The position numbers and the translations under genes were made by a program. This document shows positions 7,230-13,905 of a DNA stretch of 27,360 nucleotides, one piece after another (the stretch's first letter is position 1; each line of letters begins with the position of its first letter). The DNA comes from a virus. A model generated the notes under the pieces. That model was not told where the DNA came from, ran no database searches, and saw only the letters and a program-made list of their open reading frames with translations. The stretch spans positions 1-27,360 of the IMG/VR virus record IMGVR_UViG_3300033149_006404. One strand, 5' to 3'.

Positions 7230-7931
7230 TTACTTACTTTTACGACGTGGTCGACGGTTTTTGGATTCTCGAGGTCGGGGTGGGAGCTCTTCTTCACCTT
7301 TCATGTCTTCAGAACTAGACAAAGTACGAATGGCAGATACAACACTCTGCAAATCAAAATCTTCGAAGAATACCTGCTCCAAATATTCTCGCAAATTCTC
7401 TCCAGGAGTTAATTCATCGTAAACCTGAGCAATCTGTTCCAGTGGAGCAGTGGTTATCCACTTTCCCACTTGATCAGATAGATCTTCTAAATCCTCTTCA
7501 CCAACTTCTCCCTCAACTTCAGCTTCTCTCACACGACGATGTGGTCGACGGGTTTTAGATTCTCGAGGTCTGGGTATTTCTTCTTCCTCCTCCGGTTCAC
7601 CTAATTCTTCCTCCTCACCAGCACCAGGTTCAAGAAGTTCTTCTTCACCTTCTTCACCCACAGGCTCAGCAAGAAGTTTATCTGTCAGATAAGCTGTAAT
7701 CTCCTCAGGCTCAAATCCTTCTTCTTCCAAAGCTCGAACAATCTCCACACCAGCTTCCTGGAACGTCCGGAAGGCCTCGTCTGGCATCAAACCCTCCATC
7801 CGATCAGCAGAACTCTGTGCATCACCTTCATCAGGAGATATCTCCTCTTCCCTACCTGCCTCATCGGAAGGAAAACCAGCCATATCTTCGTGAATATTCT
7901 CATACAGGTTACTGAACTGTCCTCTGTCCAT
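7230..7931 (-). CDS. Acidic protein with repeated PRESKNRRPRR modules, 233 aa
   Basis: ATG at 7931 has GGAG seven bases upstream. An in-frame ATG at 7937 sits only one base from that site and is less likely. Two helical acidic segments (EEITAYLTDKLLAEP near 77-91 and REYLEQVFFEDFDLQSVV near 171-188) are each followed by a module. Residues about 93-136 hold the Glu-rich run plus PRESKTRRPHRRVRE. Residues 213-233 hold EEELPPRPRESKNRRPRRKS at the very C-terminus. The first module nearly matches the 605-residue protein at DNA level. The alternation of acid blocks and Arg-rich tails suggests a disordered interaction motif used across several assembly proteins. The function is unknown. Confidence 0.82.
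   Translation of the reverse strand: MDRGQFSNLYENIHEDMAGFPSDEAGREEEISPDEGDAQSSADRMEGLMPDEAFRTFQEAGVEIVRALEEEGFEPEEITAYLTDKLLAEPVGEEGEEELLEPGAGEEEELGEPEEEEEIPRPRESKTRRPHRRVREAEVEGEVGEEDLEDLSDQVGKWITTAPLEQIAQVYDELTPGENLREYLEQVFFEDFDLQSVVSAIRTLSSSEDMKGEEELPPRPRESKNRRPRRKSK
7242..7293 (-). repeat. Basic module DNA repeat, short copy C
   Basis: This encodes the C-terminal PRPRESKNRRPRRKS of the 233-residue protein. The DNA shares the GTCGACCACGTCGT-type arm and CTCGAGAATC core with the copies at 1923-2038 and 7531-7646. Confidence 0.75.
7531..7646 (-). repeat. Acidic/basic module DNA repeat, copy B
   Basis: About 115 bases nearly identical to 1923-2038 although the two genes lie 5.6 kb apart. 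Such DNA-level identity suggests recent duplication or gene conversion rather than protein-level convergence. Confidence 0.85.
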
Positions 7932-7943
7932 TCTCATTCTCCT

Positions 7944-8312
7944 CTATTTCAAAACTTCCGTTCTTGTCGAAATATAATACAAATCATATTCCGGACCTAT
8001 TCCATATTTGATATTAACATCCTTCAAATTGCCCTCTCCATCTTCCAAACAAAAAGAGAACACAACAATAAAACGGTCTATCAAAAACTTCCGATCTTTT
8101 GGACCAACAAAACTTACTGCAGATACACAACTCTCGCAACCAATTTCTGTTTTTACATCTTTCTCCCCCAAACAATCTAAAATCCTTTTATTAAGAACCA
8201 CTGGAGTGGATGATTTGATTAAACTATCTCTACCACGTTGGAATCGACAATCTCGATAAACCTCTGCCCAGGTATCAACAGCAATTGTCTTGCAAATATC
8301 TATATCAGTCAC
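7944..8312 (-). CDS. Unknown protein, 122 aa, GTG start
   Basis: The only plausible start is GTG at 8312, with a weak GAGTGGTG-like site. The sequence contains TWAEVYRDCRFQRGRDSLI early, a central IGCESCVSAVSFVGPKD with two nearby cysteines, and beta-rich RFIVVFSFCLEDGEG. It ends with YDLYYISTRTEVLK. I do not recognise the family. It lies between two other unknowns with short gaps, so it probably belongs to the same transcript. Confidence 0.7.
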   Translation of the reverse strand: MTDIDICKTIAVDTWAEVYRDCRFQRGRDSLIKSSTPVVLNKRILDCLGEKDVKTEIGCESCVSAVSFVGPKDRKFLIDRFIVVFSFCLEDGEGNLKDVNIKYGIGPEYDLYYISTRTEVLK

Positions 8313-8325
8313 TTTTGTTCACCAC

Positions 8326-8700
8326 TCAAATACCAAACCCTATGTTATTTATCTTCTCCAAGAGCATAGGAATCAATCTTCGGTATTCCAAATGCCCTTG
8401 TTCACATTCGATTACAGTATGAGTTAGTAAACTGGAGAGCCCTTTAAGAGTCAGCAGATCTGATTTTTTCTTTCCAACCCTCTCCATTGTCTTATAGACA
8501 CTCTTCCCTTTCAACTTCTCCATCAATCGAGCCAAAAGCTCTTTATCCGATGGAAGTCGACCCAACTGCCCCTCACACCGTCTTGTCTCTCCCCGCTGAA
8601 AGAATCGACTCGCTTCCTGAACAATATGAGAGTACTGAGTATTGCTAAAAAACATCTCTGCTCTTTGAAGCTCTCGAAGAATATTTTGTTTACTGGACAT
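8326..8700 (-). CDS. Unknown helical basic protein, 124 aa
   Basis: ATG at 8700 overlaps the end of the protease gene by 11 bases. The protein is mostly helical and basic, with MSSKQNILRELQRAEMFF, ELLARLMEKLKGKSVYK and LSSLLTHTVIECEQGHLEY. No metal-binding pair or enzyme motif is evident. The overlap with the protease suggests translational coupling, so it may be a partner or simply the next gene in the run. Confidence 0.72.
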   Translation of the reverse strand: MSSKQNILRELQRAEMFFSNTQYSHIVQEASRFFQRGETRRCEGQLGRLPSDKELLARLMEKLKGKSVYKTMERVGKKKSDLLTLKGLSSLLTHTVIECEQGHLEYRRLIPMLLEKINNIGFGI

Positions 8701-9610
8701 TTACAGCCTCTCTACACTGGGACAACCCCTCTCTCATAATAACATCAACAGGAACCAAAAATTGAGCAGCAGAACCACCGCAAGACACAATTCCTAAGAG
8801 ATTACCTTCCAAATCAAATGCAGGCCCACCTGAATTACCTCCCACTACCTGAGCTGTCACATGCAAATAGGTCTGCTCTACTCCCCACGGATCTTCTGTT
8901 AAACGATTCGGATCAGAGATAACTCCGGTTGTTACGGAGAAATCTAAACCTCTAGGTGTTCCAATAATAATAATTTTTTGACCTTTCACAAGGCTTTCAC
9001 GAAGAGAAGGATTCATAGGAACAGCTGGAAGAATTCGACCTTTAGGATTGATCCATATTACACCTACATCAGGTTGACGATTAAAAGAATGAGCAATCAT
9101 AGTAACTTCATATTTTGTTCCATCTTCAAACTCAACCCATATATGATCATTCATAAGATCTACATCATCAACTACATGAGCAGCTGTCAAAATTATGCCT
9201 CCCCTATTGATTACTACTCCTGCTGCACACATCTGTAGAGGTTCCCCAGTATAAGGACTTATTCTGGTAGCAGATTCAATATAAATAGCTACTACAGAAG
9301 GCATCGATTGTTTGACGATATCTGTAACATTGTTCTTGTGGAGCTCCAAATCGGACTCCACATCTTCTATTCCCATCTCTGCATCTTCAACAGCTGCTTT
9401 GAGTCTTCCCTGCTCACAAGCCAGCTGATTGATTTTTTGATTTGTATACACATCATTCTGAATCAAGATTCGGTCATTGGTTTCTCCAACTTTCATGATG
9501 TGATTTGCCTGGTGCTCCAGTTGAAGAATCTGACGAGCCTGGAATCCACTATTCACGCACAAAGCAATCAGTATAGTCACCACAGTAATTTGTACCCATC
9601 GTTTCATCAT
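8690..9610 (-). CDS. HtrA/trypsin-like serine protease with N-terminal membrane anchor, 306 aa
   Basis: ATG at 9610 has AAGGGATAA upstream and overlaps the previous stop. Residues 6-20 are an uncleaved-looking signal anchor (VQITVVTILIALCVN). Residues 25-95 are charged, helical and coiled-coil-like. Residues about 95-300 form a chymotrypsin-fold domain. It has the His motif LTAAHVV (H145), the Asp motif DVGVIWI (D181) and the Ser motif GGNSGGPAF (S260), in the order and spacing of the HtrA/Deg (S1C) family. No PDZ domain follows, unlike most HtrA proteins. The anchor predicts a domain outside the cytoplasmic membrane. That fits envelope quality control, host-protein cleavage or superinfection exclusion better than capsid maturation, though a virion-associated role cannot be excluded. 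Confidence 0.9.
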   Translation of the reverse strand: MMKRWVQITVVTILIALCVNSGFQARQILQLEHQANHIMKVGETNDRILIQNDVYTNQKINQLACEQGRLKAAVEDAEMGIEDVESDLELHKNNVTDIVKQSMPSVVAIYIESATRISPYTGEPLQMCAAGVVINRGGIILTAAHVVDDVDLMNDHIWVEFEDGTKYEVTMIAHSFNRQPDVGVIWINPKGRILPAVPMNPSLRESLVKGQKIIIIGTPRGLDFSVTTGVISDPNRLTEDPWGVEQTYLHVTAQVVGGNSGGPAFDLEGNLLGIVSCGGSAAQFLVPVDVIMREGLSQCREAVNVQ

Positions 9611-10269
9611 TTATCCCTTTCCTTATGTGGTTTAGAAGTATGTAATCGCTCTGGATTAGTAGGAACCCATCCTGTTTCTAAATAGTCGTCTTCAGTAAAC
9701 TCGTCAAGATTATAATATGTTGCTCCTCCATCTGTAGAAAAACACGATGGCGATCGTCTTGATTGATGTAACATCTTTCCGTTATCCTCAGTAATATCCA
9801 TCCATTCTGCAGGGTCATCGGTGAGTGGGGTCAAAGGTTGACATTTTACTAACTTATCAAAGATAGTAGAAACCAATCCAGCACTGAATCCTGAATGGCC
9901 TTGCTTGGAAAACTCATCGATCAAATCCATAACTGCTTGACCCACCATACCATTATAGTCACTATCTTTGTCAAAAAGCCCTGCTCGTTCTAATTCGTCC
10001 CGTGCCCACTGTGACATATCCTCATTCACTCTCTGAACAGTCTGACCATCGAATGATGCCACGTATTGATTCTTCTTGGCCTGAAGCTTCATCACCAGTG
10101 TGCGAAAAGCTTCGGTATTCTCTTTACACATATTATCAGCTGTATCAATATCATCCAAGATTTGATACAGTGCATGTGCAATCTGCTCCCAAGTCATCTG
10201 CTTGCCTTCTTTAAGATCAAGCAATTGACAAAGGGTATCCATTTGGTCAAATAAAACATCAAATGACAT
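9607..10269 (-). CDS. Conserved-looking phage protein with PLTPLTDDPAEW motif, 220 aa
   Basis: ATG at 10269 has AGGGG upstream. Residues 1-110 are helical. The region GHSGFSAGLVSTIFDKLV followed by QPLTPLTDDPAEWMDI and then STDGGATYYNLDEF near residues 126-190 is an arrangement I associate with uncharacterised phage proteins in which an HSG motif precedes a PLTPLT-x-EW motif. No catalytic function is known to me. The end is basic (TSKPHKERDK). Its stop overlaps the protease start (ATGA), so the two are co-translated. Confidence 0.8.
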   Translation of the reverse strand: MSFDVLFDQMDTLCQLLDLKEGKQMTWEQIAHALYQILDDIDTADNMCKENTEAFRTLVMKLQAKKNQYVASFDGQTVQRVNEDMSQWARDELERAGLFDKDSDYNGMVGQAVMDLIDEFSKQGHSGFSAGLVSTIFDKLVKCQPLTPLTDDPAEWMDITEDNGKMLHQSRRSPSCFSTDGGATYYNLDEFTEDDYLETGWVPTNPERLHTSKPHKERDK

Positions 10270-10271
10270 TA

Positions 10272-10682
10272 TTAACCCCTAACTTGTTGAAGAAAAGATT
10301 GATAATCCTTTCCAAACACAGGTTTTTTACCTTCAAGATGCAATTCCCAAACAAATTCATCATTTTCTTTCGCTAATTTTCGAATAGTGCGCATCTGATT
10401 TACATTTGGCACAGTATGTGTTTCTATAGATACTGAATCAGTATAAATGATAAATCGAATATGGCCTTGATCCAAATACTGTAACAAAGCATCATTTGCT
10501 TCTTTTGAATAAAGTATTCCAGGGGTTCCGTGAATCTTCAAATGTGCATCAATCTCATGGCGTGTCAAATCATAACACTTAATGAATTCAAGCTCTCCAT
10601 TTTGATGGATCCAACCTCCTTGAGCACGAGTTGCCTTCTCAAAAACAGTCTTTAGAATTTCAAACAACTGCTGAAAACCCAT
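10272..10682 (-). CDS. Unknown protein, 136 aa
   Basis: ATG at 10682 has GGGAG upstream. It combines an N-terminal helix (LFEILKTVFEKATRAQ), a beta-rich centre (GHIRFIIYTDSVSIETHT) and a mixed C-terminus (KPVFGKDYQSFLQQVRG). No known motif is seen. It belongs to a run of small genes with short gaps between the Cys-rich protein at 11633 and the protease at 9610. Confidence 0.72.
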   Translation of the reverse strand: MGFQQLFEILKTVFEKATRAQGGWIHQNGELEFIKCYDLTRHEIDAHLKIHGTPGILYSKEANDALLQYLDQGHIRFIIYTDSVSIETHTVPNVNQMRTIRKLAKENDEFVWELHLEGKKPVFGKDYQSFLQQVRG

Positions 10683-10697
10683 ATTCTTGCTTCTCCC

Positions 10698-10970
10698 TCA
10701 TTCATCTACCTCTTTAGCTCGTAGATTGACAAGATGGACCTCTTGATTCTTCGGGATAATATCTACTATACCTGTTTCCATATCAACACAATAAACCACA
10801 TCGTCTCTCAATACCAGCTTTTGACCTTCTGCTTGAAGCTCACGAAACATATCTATTTGAGTCAAATCAATGACCTGTAAGCATCGTGCTTTCTGGATCT
10901 CTTTGAACGTTTGTCCAGATTTCAAATCTTCAGCTTTCACCTTTTGACGACTACGCAGTACCAGTTCCAC
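10698..10970 (-). CDS. Unknown small protein, 90 aa, GTG start
   Basis: The GTG at 10970 has GGGGAG nine bases upstream, and no ATG alternative fits. The sequence reads as a small beta-rich domain (AEDLKSGQTFKEI, CLQVIDLTQIDMF, DVVYCVDMETGIVDII). It vaguely resembles small SH3-like beta barrels, but I would not name a family. It is co-directional and tightly spaced with its neighbours. Confidence 0.68.
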   Translation of the reverse strand: MELVLRSRQKVKAEDLKSGQTFKEIQKARCLQVIDLTQIDMFRELQAEGQKLVLRDDVVYCVDMETGIVDIIPKNQEVHLVNLRAKEVDE

Positions 10971-10984
10971 TGTTTCTATCTCCC

Positions 10985-11530
10985 CTAATTGCTCCAGTAT
11001 TTGCCGTTTCGCTTTATTTTTCCATCTAAAATACTAAACAAGACTCTAAGCATTCTCGGGATCCCTATCGAGTTAGAATCCAAAACAAAGCACCCATCAT
11101 GTTCAAATGTCTCCACACGCAACACCACCGGCTGAATTTCTCCCCTGATGAATTTACCCAGCACACTTTTCTGATTAGAAGAACTAGGATTTCCAGAATA
11201 TTCTATATTAACATATAAAACATCTCCAAAATCCTCAAGAAAGACTCGTATAGCTCCTGATGCAATAACAGCTTGTTGGGTCCCTTCATCATCTCCATTT
11301 TTCACTATGGGGGAAATGATTTTTGTGTGTGTTAGGTCTTTATGTATGTTTCCCAAAATAATACCATTATTCAAAATGAAACAATGCTCCACCACATCTG
11401 ACGCAATGCCATCTCTCTTTTTCCAATAGTTCAGTAGGGTTTTTTGAATTGTTGGAAGTGCATTTTCAACTAGAACGTGATCAAGTTCTATCACCTCCAT
11501 CACTTTCAATGTCTCACTAAGTAAACTCAT
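10985..11530 (-). CDS. Unknown protein, 181 aa
   Basis: The best start is ATG 11530 (MSLLSETLKVMEVI) with a weak GGTG upstream. A TTG at 11593 would add 21 residues but lacks a ribosome site and overlaps a hairpin. The protein mixes helices (TIQKTLLNYWKK) with beta segments (HCFILNNGIILGNI, DVLYVNIEYSG, PVVLRVETFEHDG). It has no recognisable motif. The leader contains a perfect 10-bp inverted repeat (11546-11586) that may control its expression. Confidence 0.68.
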   Translation of the reverse strand: MSLLSETLKVMEVIELDHVLVENALPTIQKTLLNYWKKRDGIASDVVEHCFILNNGIILGNIHKDLTHTKIISPIVKNGDDEGTQQAVIASGAIRVFLEDFGDVLYVNIEYSGNPSSSNQKSVLGKFIRGEIQPVVLRVETFEHDGCFVLDSNSIGIPRMLRVLFSILDGKIKRNGKYWSN

Positions 11531-11545
11531 CTGAACACCAAAATA

Positions 11546-11586
11546 AACGTTCCCTATCCACCTCTCCCTGGTTTCAAGGGAACGTT
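11546..11586 (-). promoter_or_regulatory. Perfect 10-bp inverted repeat in the leader of the 181-aa gene
   Basis: AACGTTCCCT and AGGGAACGTT are exact complements separated by 21 bases, ending 16 bases upstream of ATG 11530. On the transcribed strand the second arm is followed by TATTTT, so it could be a weak terminator/attenuator, or a protein-binding operator. Confidence 0.5.
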
Positions 11587-11632
11587 GGGCCAAGGTTTAA
11601 TCCCTGGGAAAGATTCTATTGCTCCTTCAACT

Positions 11633-12058
11633 TCAAAAACTTACTTCGTTGATCTCTTCATTCTCTGGCCACTTGATTTTACACTCCTTCAACTCATCTT
11701 GCTTATGATCTATCTTCTTCTGCATCTGTCCTACACGATACAAAATATGATTAGCAAAATTCCTGGCAATAGCTGGACGCATAGTGACCATATCAGTCCA
11801 AGGATGTCCATGCCTCCATACATACCACATCAGACGGAGGCGATCCCGCCAAGACAATCTACCATCAGAATAATTCCCAATGCCCCAAAAGCTAATACCA
11901 AGAGTGAAGTAGTTATATACATCTTCTTGTTCCCCATCTCGAGCAACAGCTATTATAGCTGGGTCATCAAATCCATCTACACAATCTTCAATCGTTGTAA
12001 TGATAAGCCCTTCGCCGCAGCAGTCACAAGGAAACACCTTTTCTGGATGCTGTATCAT
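11633..12058 (-). CDS. Cys-motif phage protein, 141 aa, with possible +1 frameshift extension
   Basis: I choose ATG 12058 because GAGGAAG lies eight bases upstream; the ATG at 12076 has none. The N-terminus carries FPCDCCGEGLIITTIED, a Cys-x-Cys-Cys site. A central IISLxFW-like segment (NYFTLGISFWGIGN) and DGRLSWRDRLRLMWYVWRHG follow. This layout recalls a small family of phage proteins with an FxCxC start and a SWRxRLRxxW segment; no function is known to me. The frame ends at TTT TGA (11638-11633). The +1 frame then stays open for 26 more codons to TAG at 11554 and reads like protein (ESFPGIKPWPNVPLKPG). That may be a programmed +1 shift or a sequencing indel in the T5 run. Confidence 0.78.
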   Translation of the reverse strand: MIQHPEKVFPCDCCGEGLIITTIEDCVDGFDDPAIIAVARDGEQEDVYNYFTLGISFWGIGNYSDGRLSWRDRLRLMWYVWRHGHPWTDMVTMRPAIARNFANHILYRVGQMQKKIDHKQDELKECKIKWPENEEINEVSF

Positions 12059-12059
12059 T

Positions 12060-12170
12060 TCAACTTCCTCGCCCATTTGATAGGCGCCACATTAGATAAA
12101 GGAGGCCAACTGTATCTATCATCAACTTCAATACCAACCATCCAAGAAACAACAAATCAAATCTTCTCAT
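12060..12170 (-). CDS. Tiny single-span membrane protein, 36 aa
   Basis: ATG at 12170 overlaps the stop of the zinc-ribbon gene (ATGA), and the frame ends at 12060, two bases before the ATG of the next gene. The product starts MRRFDLL and is one hydrophobic helix (LFLGWLVLKLMIDTVGLL), with charge only at the ends. It has no independent ribosome site, so translation would depend on coupling. The function is unknown. The position, composition and flush fit between genes support it. Confidence 0.55.
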   Translation of the reverse strand: MRRFDLLFLGWLVLKLMIDTVGLLYLMWRLSNGRGS

Positions 12171-12307
12171 GAAATCATTCTTTTAATCATCTGAGTATGG
12201 CATCGGGGACATTTATGACTGAGAAACCGCCCTGACGTTCTCTTCTTTTTACCACAACGTGGACAGATCCATCGATACCATACTTCCCAGTACTCCTTAC
12301 CGGTCAT
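12167..12307 (-). CDS. Small zinc-ribbon protein, 46 aa
   Basis: ATG at 12307 has TAGGAG eight bases upstream. The product has two C-x2-C knuckles, WICPRCGKK and HKCPRCHT, separated by 17 residues rich in Lys/Arg, a typical zinc ribbon or rubredoxin knuckle. It fits exactly between the 68-residue gene and the 36-residue membrane gene. A nucleic-acid or protein adaptor role is likely, but the partner is unknown. Confidence 0.75.
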   Translation of the reverse strand: MTGKEYWEVWYRWICPRCGKKKRTSGRFLSHKCPRCHTQMIKRMIS

Positions 12308-12349
12308 CTCTCTATCTCCTAGTTGGTTTTTGCTGCAGGCCTCTCTATC

Positions 12350-12556
12350 TTAGGTCCATTCCCATTGGTCCCCATGTCTGATTGGATCGGGATCATAACC
12401 TTCGCGAATAGCTTGTTTGGCTCTAGCACGTTCTTGCCTTCTTCGCATTTGTTTGAATCCTTTCGGTGGTTTATTTCTTGGTTTTCGATCTCGACCCCTT
12501 TCTTCTTCATTCAACCATAAATATTTATTCTCGTGGTTTCTTATTGTACGACTCAT
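12350..12556 (-). CDS. Small basic protein, 68 aa
   Basis: ATG at 12556 has AGGAAAGGA upstream. The protein is very rich in Arg/Lys (ERGRDRKPRNKPPKGFKQMR, RRRQERARAKQAIREG) and ends in DPDPIRHGDQWEWT. It is probably a helical nucleic-acid-binding protein. No family is recognised. Confidence 0.68.
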   Translation of the reverse strand: MSRTIRNHENKYLWLNEEERGRDRKPRNKPPKGFKQMRRRQERARAKQAIREGYDPDPIRHGDQWEWT

Positions 12557-12566
12557 TGATCCTTTC

Positions 12567-12668
12567 CTATTTCTGCTCTATACGATGAAATCGAGAGATC
12601 ATATACAGAAACTGAATAATCATCAAACCCAACAGAAGTGCATCAATCCTAGACGTTATTTTCTCCAT
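12567..12668 (-). CDS. Possible tiny membrane protein, 33 aa
   Basis: The frame from ATG 12668 to TAG 12567 gives MEKITSRIDALLLGLMII followed by QFLYMISRFHRIEQK, a single hydrophobic helix flanked by basic residues. The upstream ribosome site is weak, but the stop lies just before the site of the next gene, as for other genes here. It fills an otherwise gene-free 177-base gap. Plausible but not proven. Confidence 0.42.
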   Translation of the reverse strand: MEKITSRIDALLLGLMIIQFLYMISRFHRIEQK

Positions 12669-12712
12669 CCATAGGAAAAAGATGTCACAGTTACCAAACT
12701 TAGACATCTACG

Positions 12713-12726
12713 CATTACATTATACT
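12713..12726 (-). promoter_or_regulatory. AGTATAATGTAATG leader motif, copy 1
   Basis: A 14-base motif containing a perfect TATAAT follows the stop of the 72-residue gene. An identical 14-mer occurs at 16477-16490, also just at a gene end, and both copies are followed at similar distance by TTTGGTA. No good -35 is seen. It may be a promoter for a phage-modified polymerase. Confidence 0.35.
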
Positions 12727-12733
12727 CTACTTT

Positions 12734-12952
12734 TTAGAAAAGATGATGTTCTCTTGGATTATATTTTTTCTTTTTTAATTGTTGAATTTCTTCATATATC
12801 TCTCTCAACATAGCTCTAACCTCAGTAAGTTGCTGAGCCAAAGTTTTCTGGTACTCTATACAACCAGAAACATCCTCAATTCGAGCTTGATGTAATTTAC
12901 ACCACCAATCGTTAGTAACATATAGACAACCGATACAATCACAAGATTCCAT
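12734..12952 (-). CDS. Cys-rich small protein with coiled coil, 72 aa
   Basis: ATG at 12952 overlaps the previous stop (TAATG). The N-terminus has CDCIGCLYV, WWCKLH and GCIEY, five cysteines and a histidine that could bind zinc or an Fe-S cluster. Residues 37-60 are a strong helix (LTEVRAMLREIYEEIQQLKK) with a Lys-rich end. The function is unknown. Confidence 0.72.
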   Translation of the reverse strand: MESCDCIGCLYVTNDWWCKLHQARIEDVSGCIEYQKTLAQQLTEVRAMLREIYEEIQQLKKKKYNPREHHLF

Positions 12953-13263
12953 TAGAAGCCCTTTACTTTCTTCTCACAAGCAAAACAGTAATGGTATTCT
13001 ACTTCACCACTGACATAATCTTCGATTGCTCTAACATCTCGATGTCCTTTGAAGGGACATATGAACCAACGATAGAAATAGCACCCAAAACTATCGTGCC
13101 AGAAATACTGTCGAGTCCACTTATCAGTAAACAATCGCTTAACAAAATGCTTGAACTCTTTCCACTCTTTTGCATGAGTCCAATATTCAGAAGCATATGG
13201 AAGATAAATACATCTCCACAACCTTAGCCAGATATTACAGGATTCTCTACCACAACTTCCCAT
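12952..13263 (-). CDS. Cys/aromatic-rich protein with zinc-site pattern, 103 aa
   Basis: ATG at 13263 has TAGGAG upstream. The protein is unusually rich in Trp, Tyr and Phe (HDSFGCYFYRWFICPFKGHR). The C-terminus has ICPFKGHRD, then YHYCFACEKKVKGF. The order C-x4-H followed by C-x2-C resembles the short zinc-binding signature of DUF1660-type prophage proteins. It is probably a small metal-stabilised protein; the role is unknown. Confidence 0.72.
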   Translation of the reverse strand: MGSCGRESCNIWLRLWRCIYLPYASEYWTHAKEWKEFKHFVKRLFTDKWTRQYFWHDSFGCYFYRWFICPFKGHRDVRAIEDYVSGEVEYHYCFACEKKVKGF

Positions 13264-13288
13264 CAGTTATCTCCTAACATTCTTGGTT

Positions 13289-13690
13289 TCAACCACTATT
13301 CCTCAATACATCTCTAACACTAACAGGAACAGGACAGCTTCGATATTCTACATCTATAACCGCTTGACGGCCTGTTTCCGATAAAAATTGGATGATTTCA
13401 GCTTTGTTGTTTTTTACATCTTGAAGCATATCAAGAAGATCAACTAAAGAAAGCTGAAACTTTCCCAGCATCCTGTTCAAAAGCTCCCACTGTTGATAAG
13501 ATTGAAAAACCAAATGTTTCCAGTCTTCTTTACAAATCTCCGATGGCGATATAAGAGCTTTGACAGATTTTACAGCATTCTCCCAAGCTGCCCCCAGGTT
13601 TTCAGAGATAATTTCGTCAAGAAGAGCATGGACAAAAAGGCCTATTGTAATATATCCTATTTGGTCTCTAATGTAGGTTCTTCCTAACAT
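13289..13690 (-). CDS. Unknown helical protein, 133 aa
   Basis: ATG at 13690 has GAGGAG upstream. It is helical throughout (GYITIGLFVHALLDEII, WKHLVFQSYQQWELLNRML, LVDLLDMLQDVKNNKAEIIQ). The C-terminal RSCPVPVSVRDVLRNSG is more extended. No motif is recognised. Confidence 0.72.
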   Translation of the reverse strand: MLGRTYIRDQIGYITIGLFVHALLDEIISENLGAAWENAVKSVKALISPSEICKEDWKHLVFQSYQQWELLNRMLGKFQLSLVDLLDMLQDVKNNKAEIIQFLSETGRQAVIDVEYRSCPVPVSVRDVLRNSG

Positions 13691-13711
13691 TTCCCAACTC
13701 CTCTGACGACA

Positions 13712-13903
13712 TCAGTATGGTCCCTCTTCTTCAATCGCCTTGTTAATAGCAACTCTCACACTGCTGGAAGCATCTTCTCGAATTGTTTCGTGGAGCCTCA
13801 TTCCTCGCCCACTATCGGACCAGCGAAAAATACATCTGCCAGAGTATCTTTTCTCGTCAAGTTTGGCTTGCAACCAATCAAGTAGTTCTGTATCCGATCT
13901 CAC
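13712..13903 (-). CDS. Small protein, 63-65 aa
   Basis: The GGAG site at the end of the upstream gene lies directly against ATG 13909 but six bases before GTG 13903, so spacing favours GTG. The ATG would overlap the previous stop as ATGA, so either start is possible. The sequence (DTELLDWLQAKLDEKRYSG, CIFRWSDSGRGMRLHE, SVRVAINKAIEEEG) looks like a compact alpha/beta protein. The function is unknown. Confidence 0.65.
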   Translation of the reverse strand: MRSDTELLDWLQAKLDEKRYSGRCIFRWSDSGRGMRLHETIREDASSSVRVAINKAIEEEGPY

Positions 13904-13905
13904 GC

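Noticed and set aside
11585-12172. 195-codon plus-strand open frame
   Set aside because: It is antisense to the leader, the 141-residue gene and the 36-residue gene, with biased Ile/Leu/Pro composition and no ribosome site.
12319-12510. Alternative minus-strand frame over the 68-residue gene
   Set aside because: The competing frame has a good ribosome site and a more natural basic product.
12521-12533. AT palindrome TAAATATTTA as a T4-type late promoter
   Set aside because: It sits inside the coding sequence of the 68-residue gene and does not precede a gene start at useful distance.
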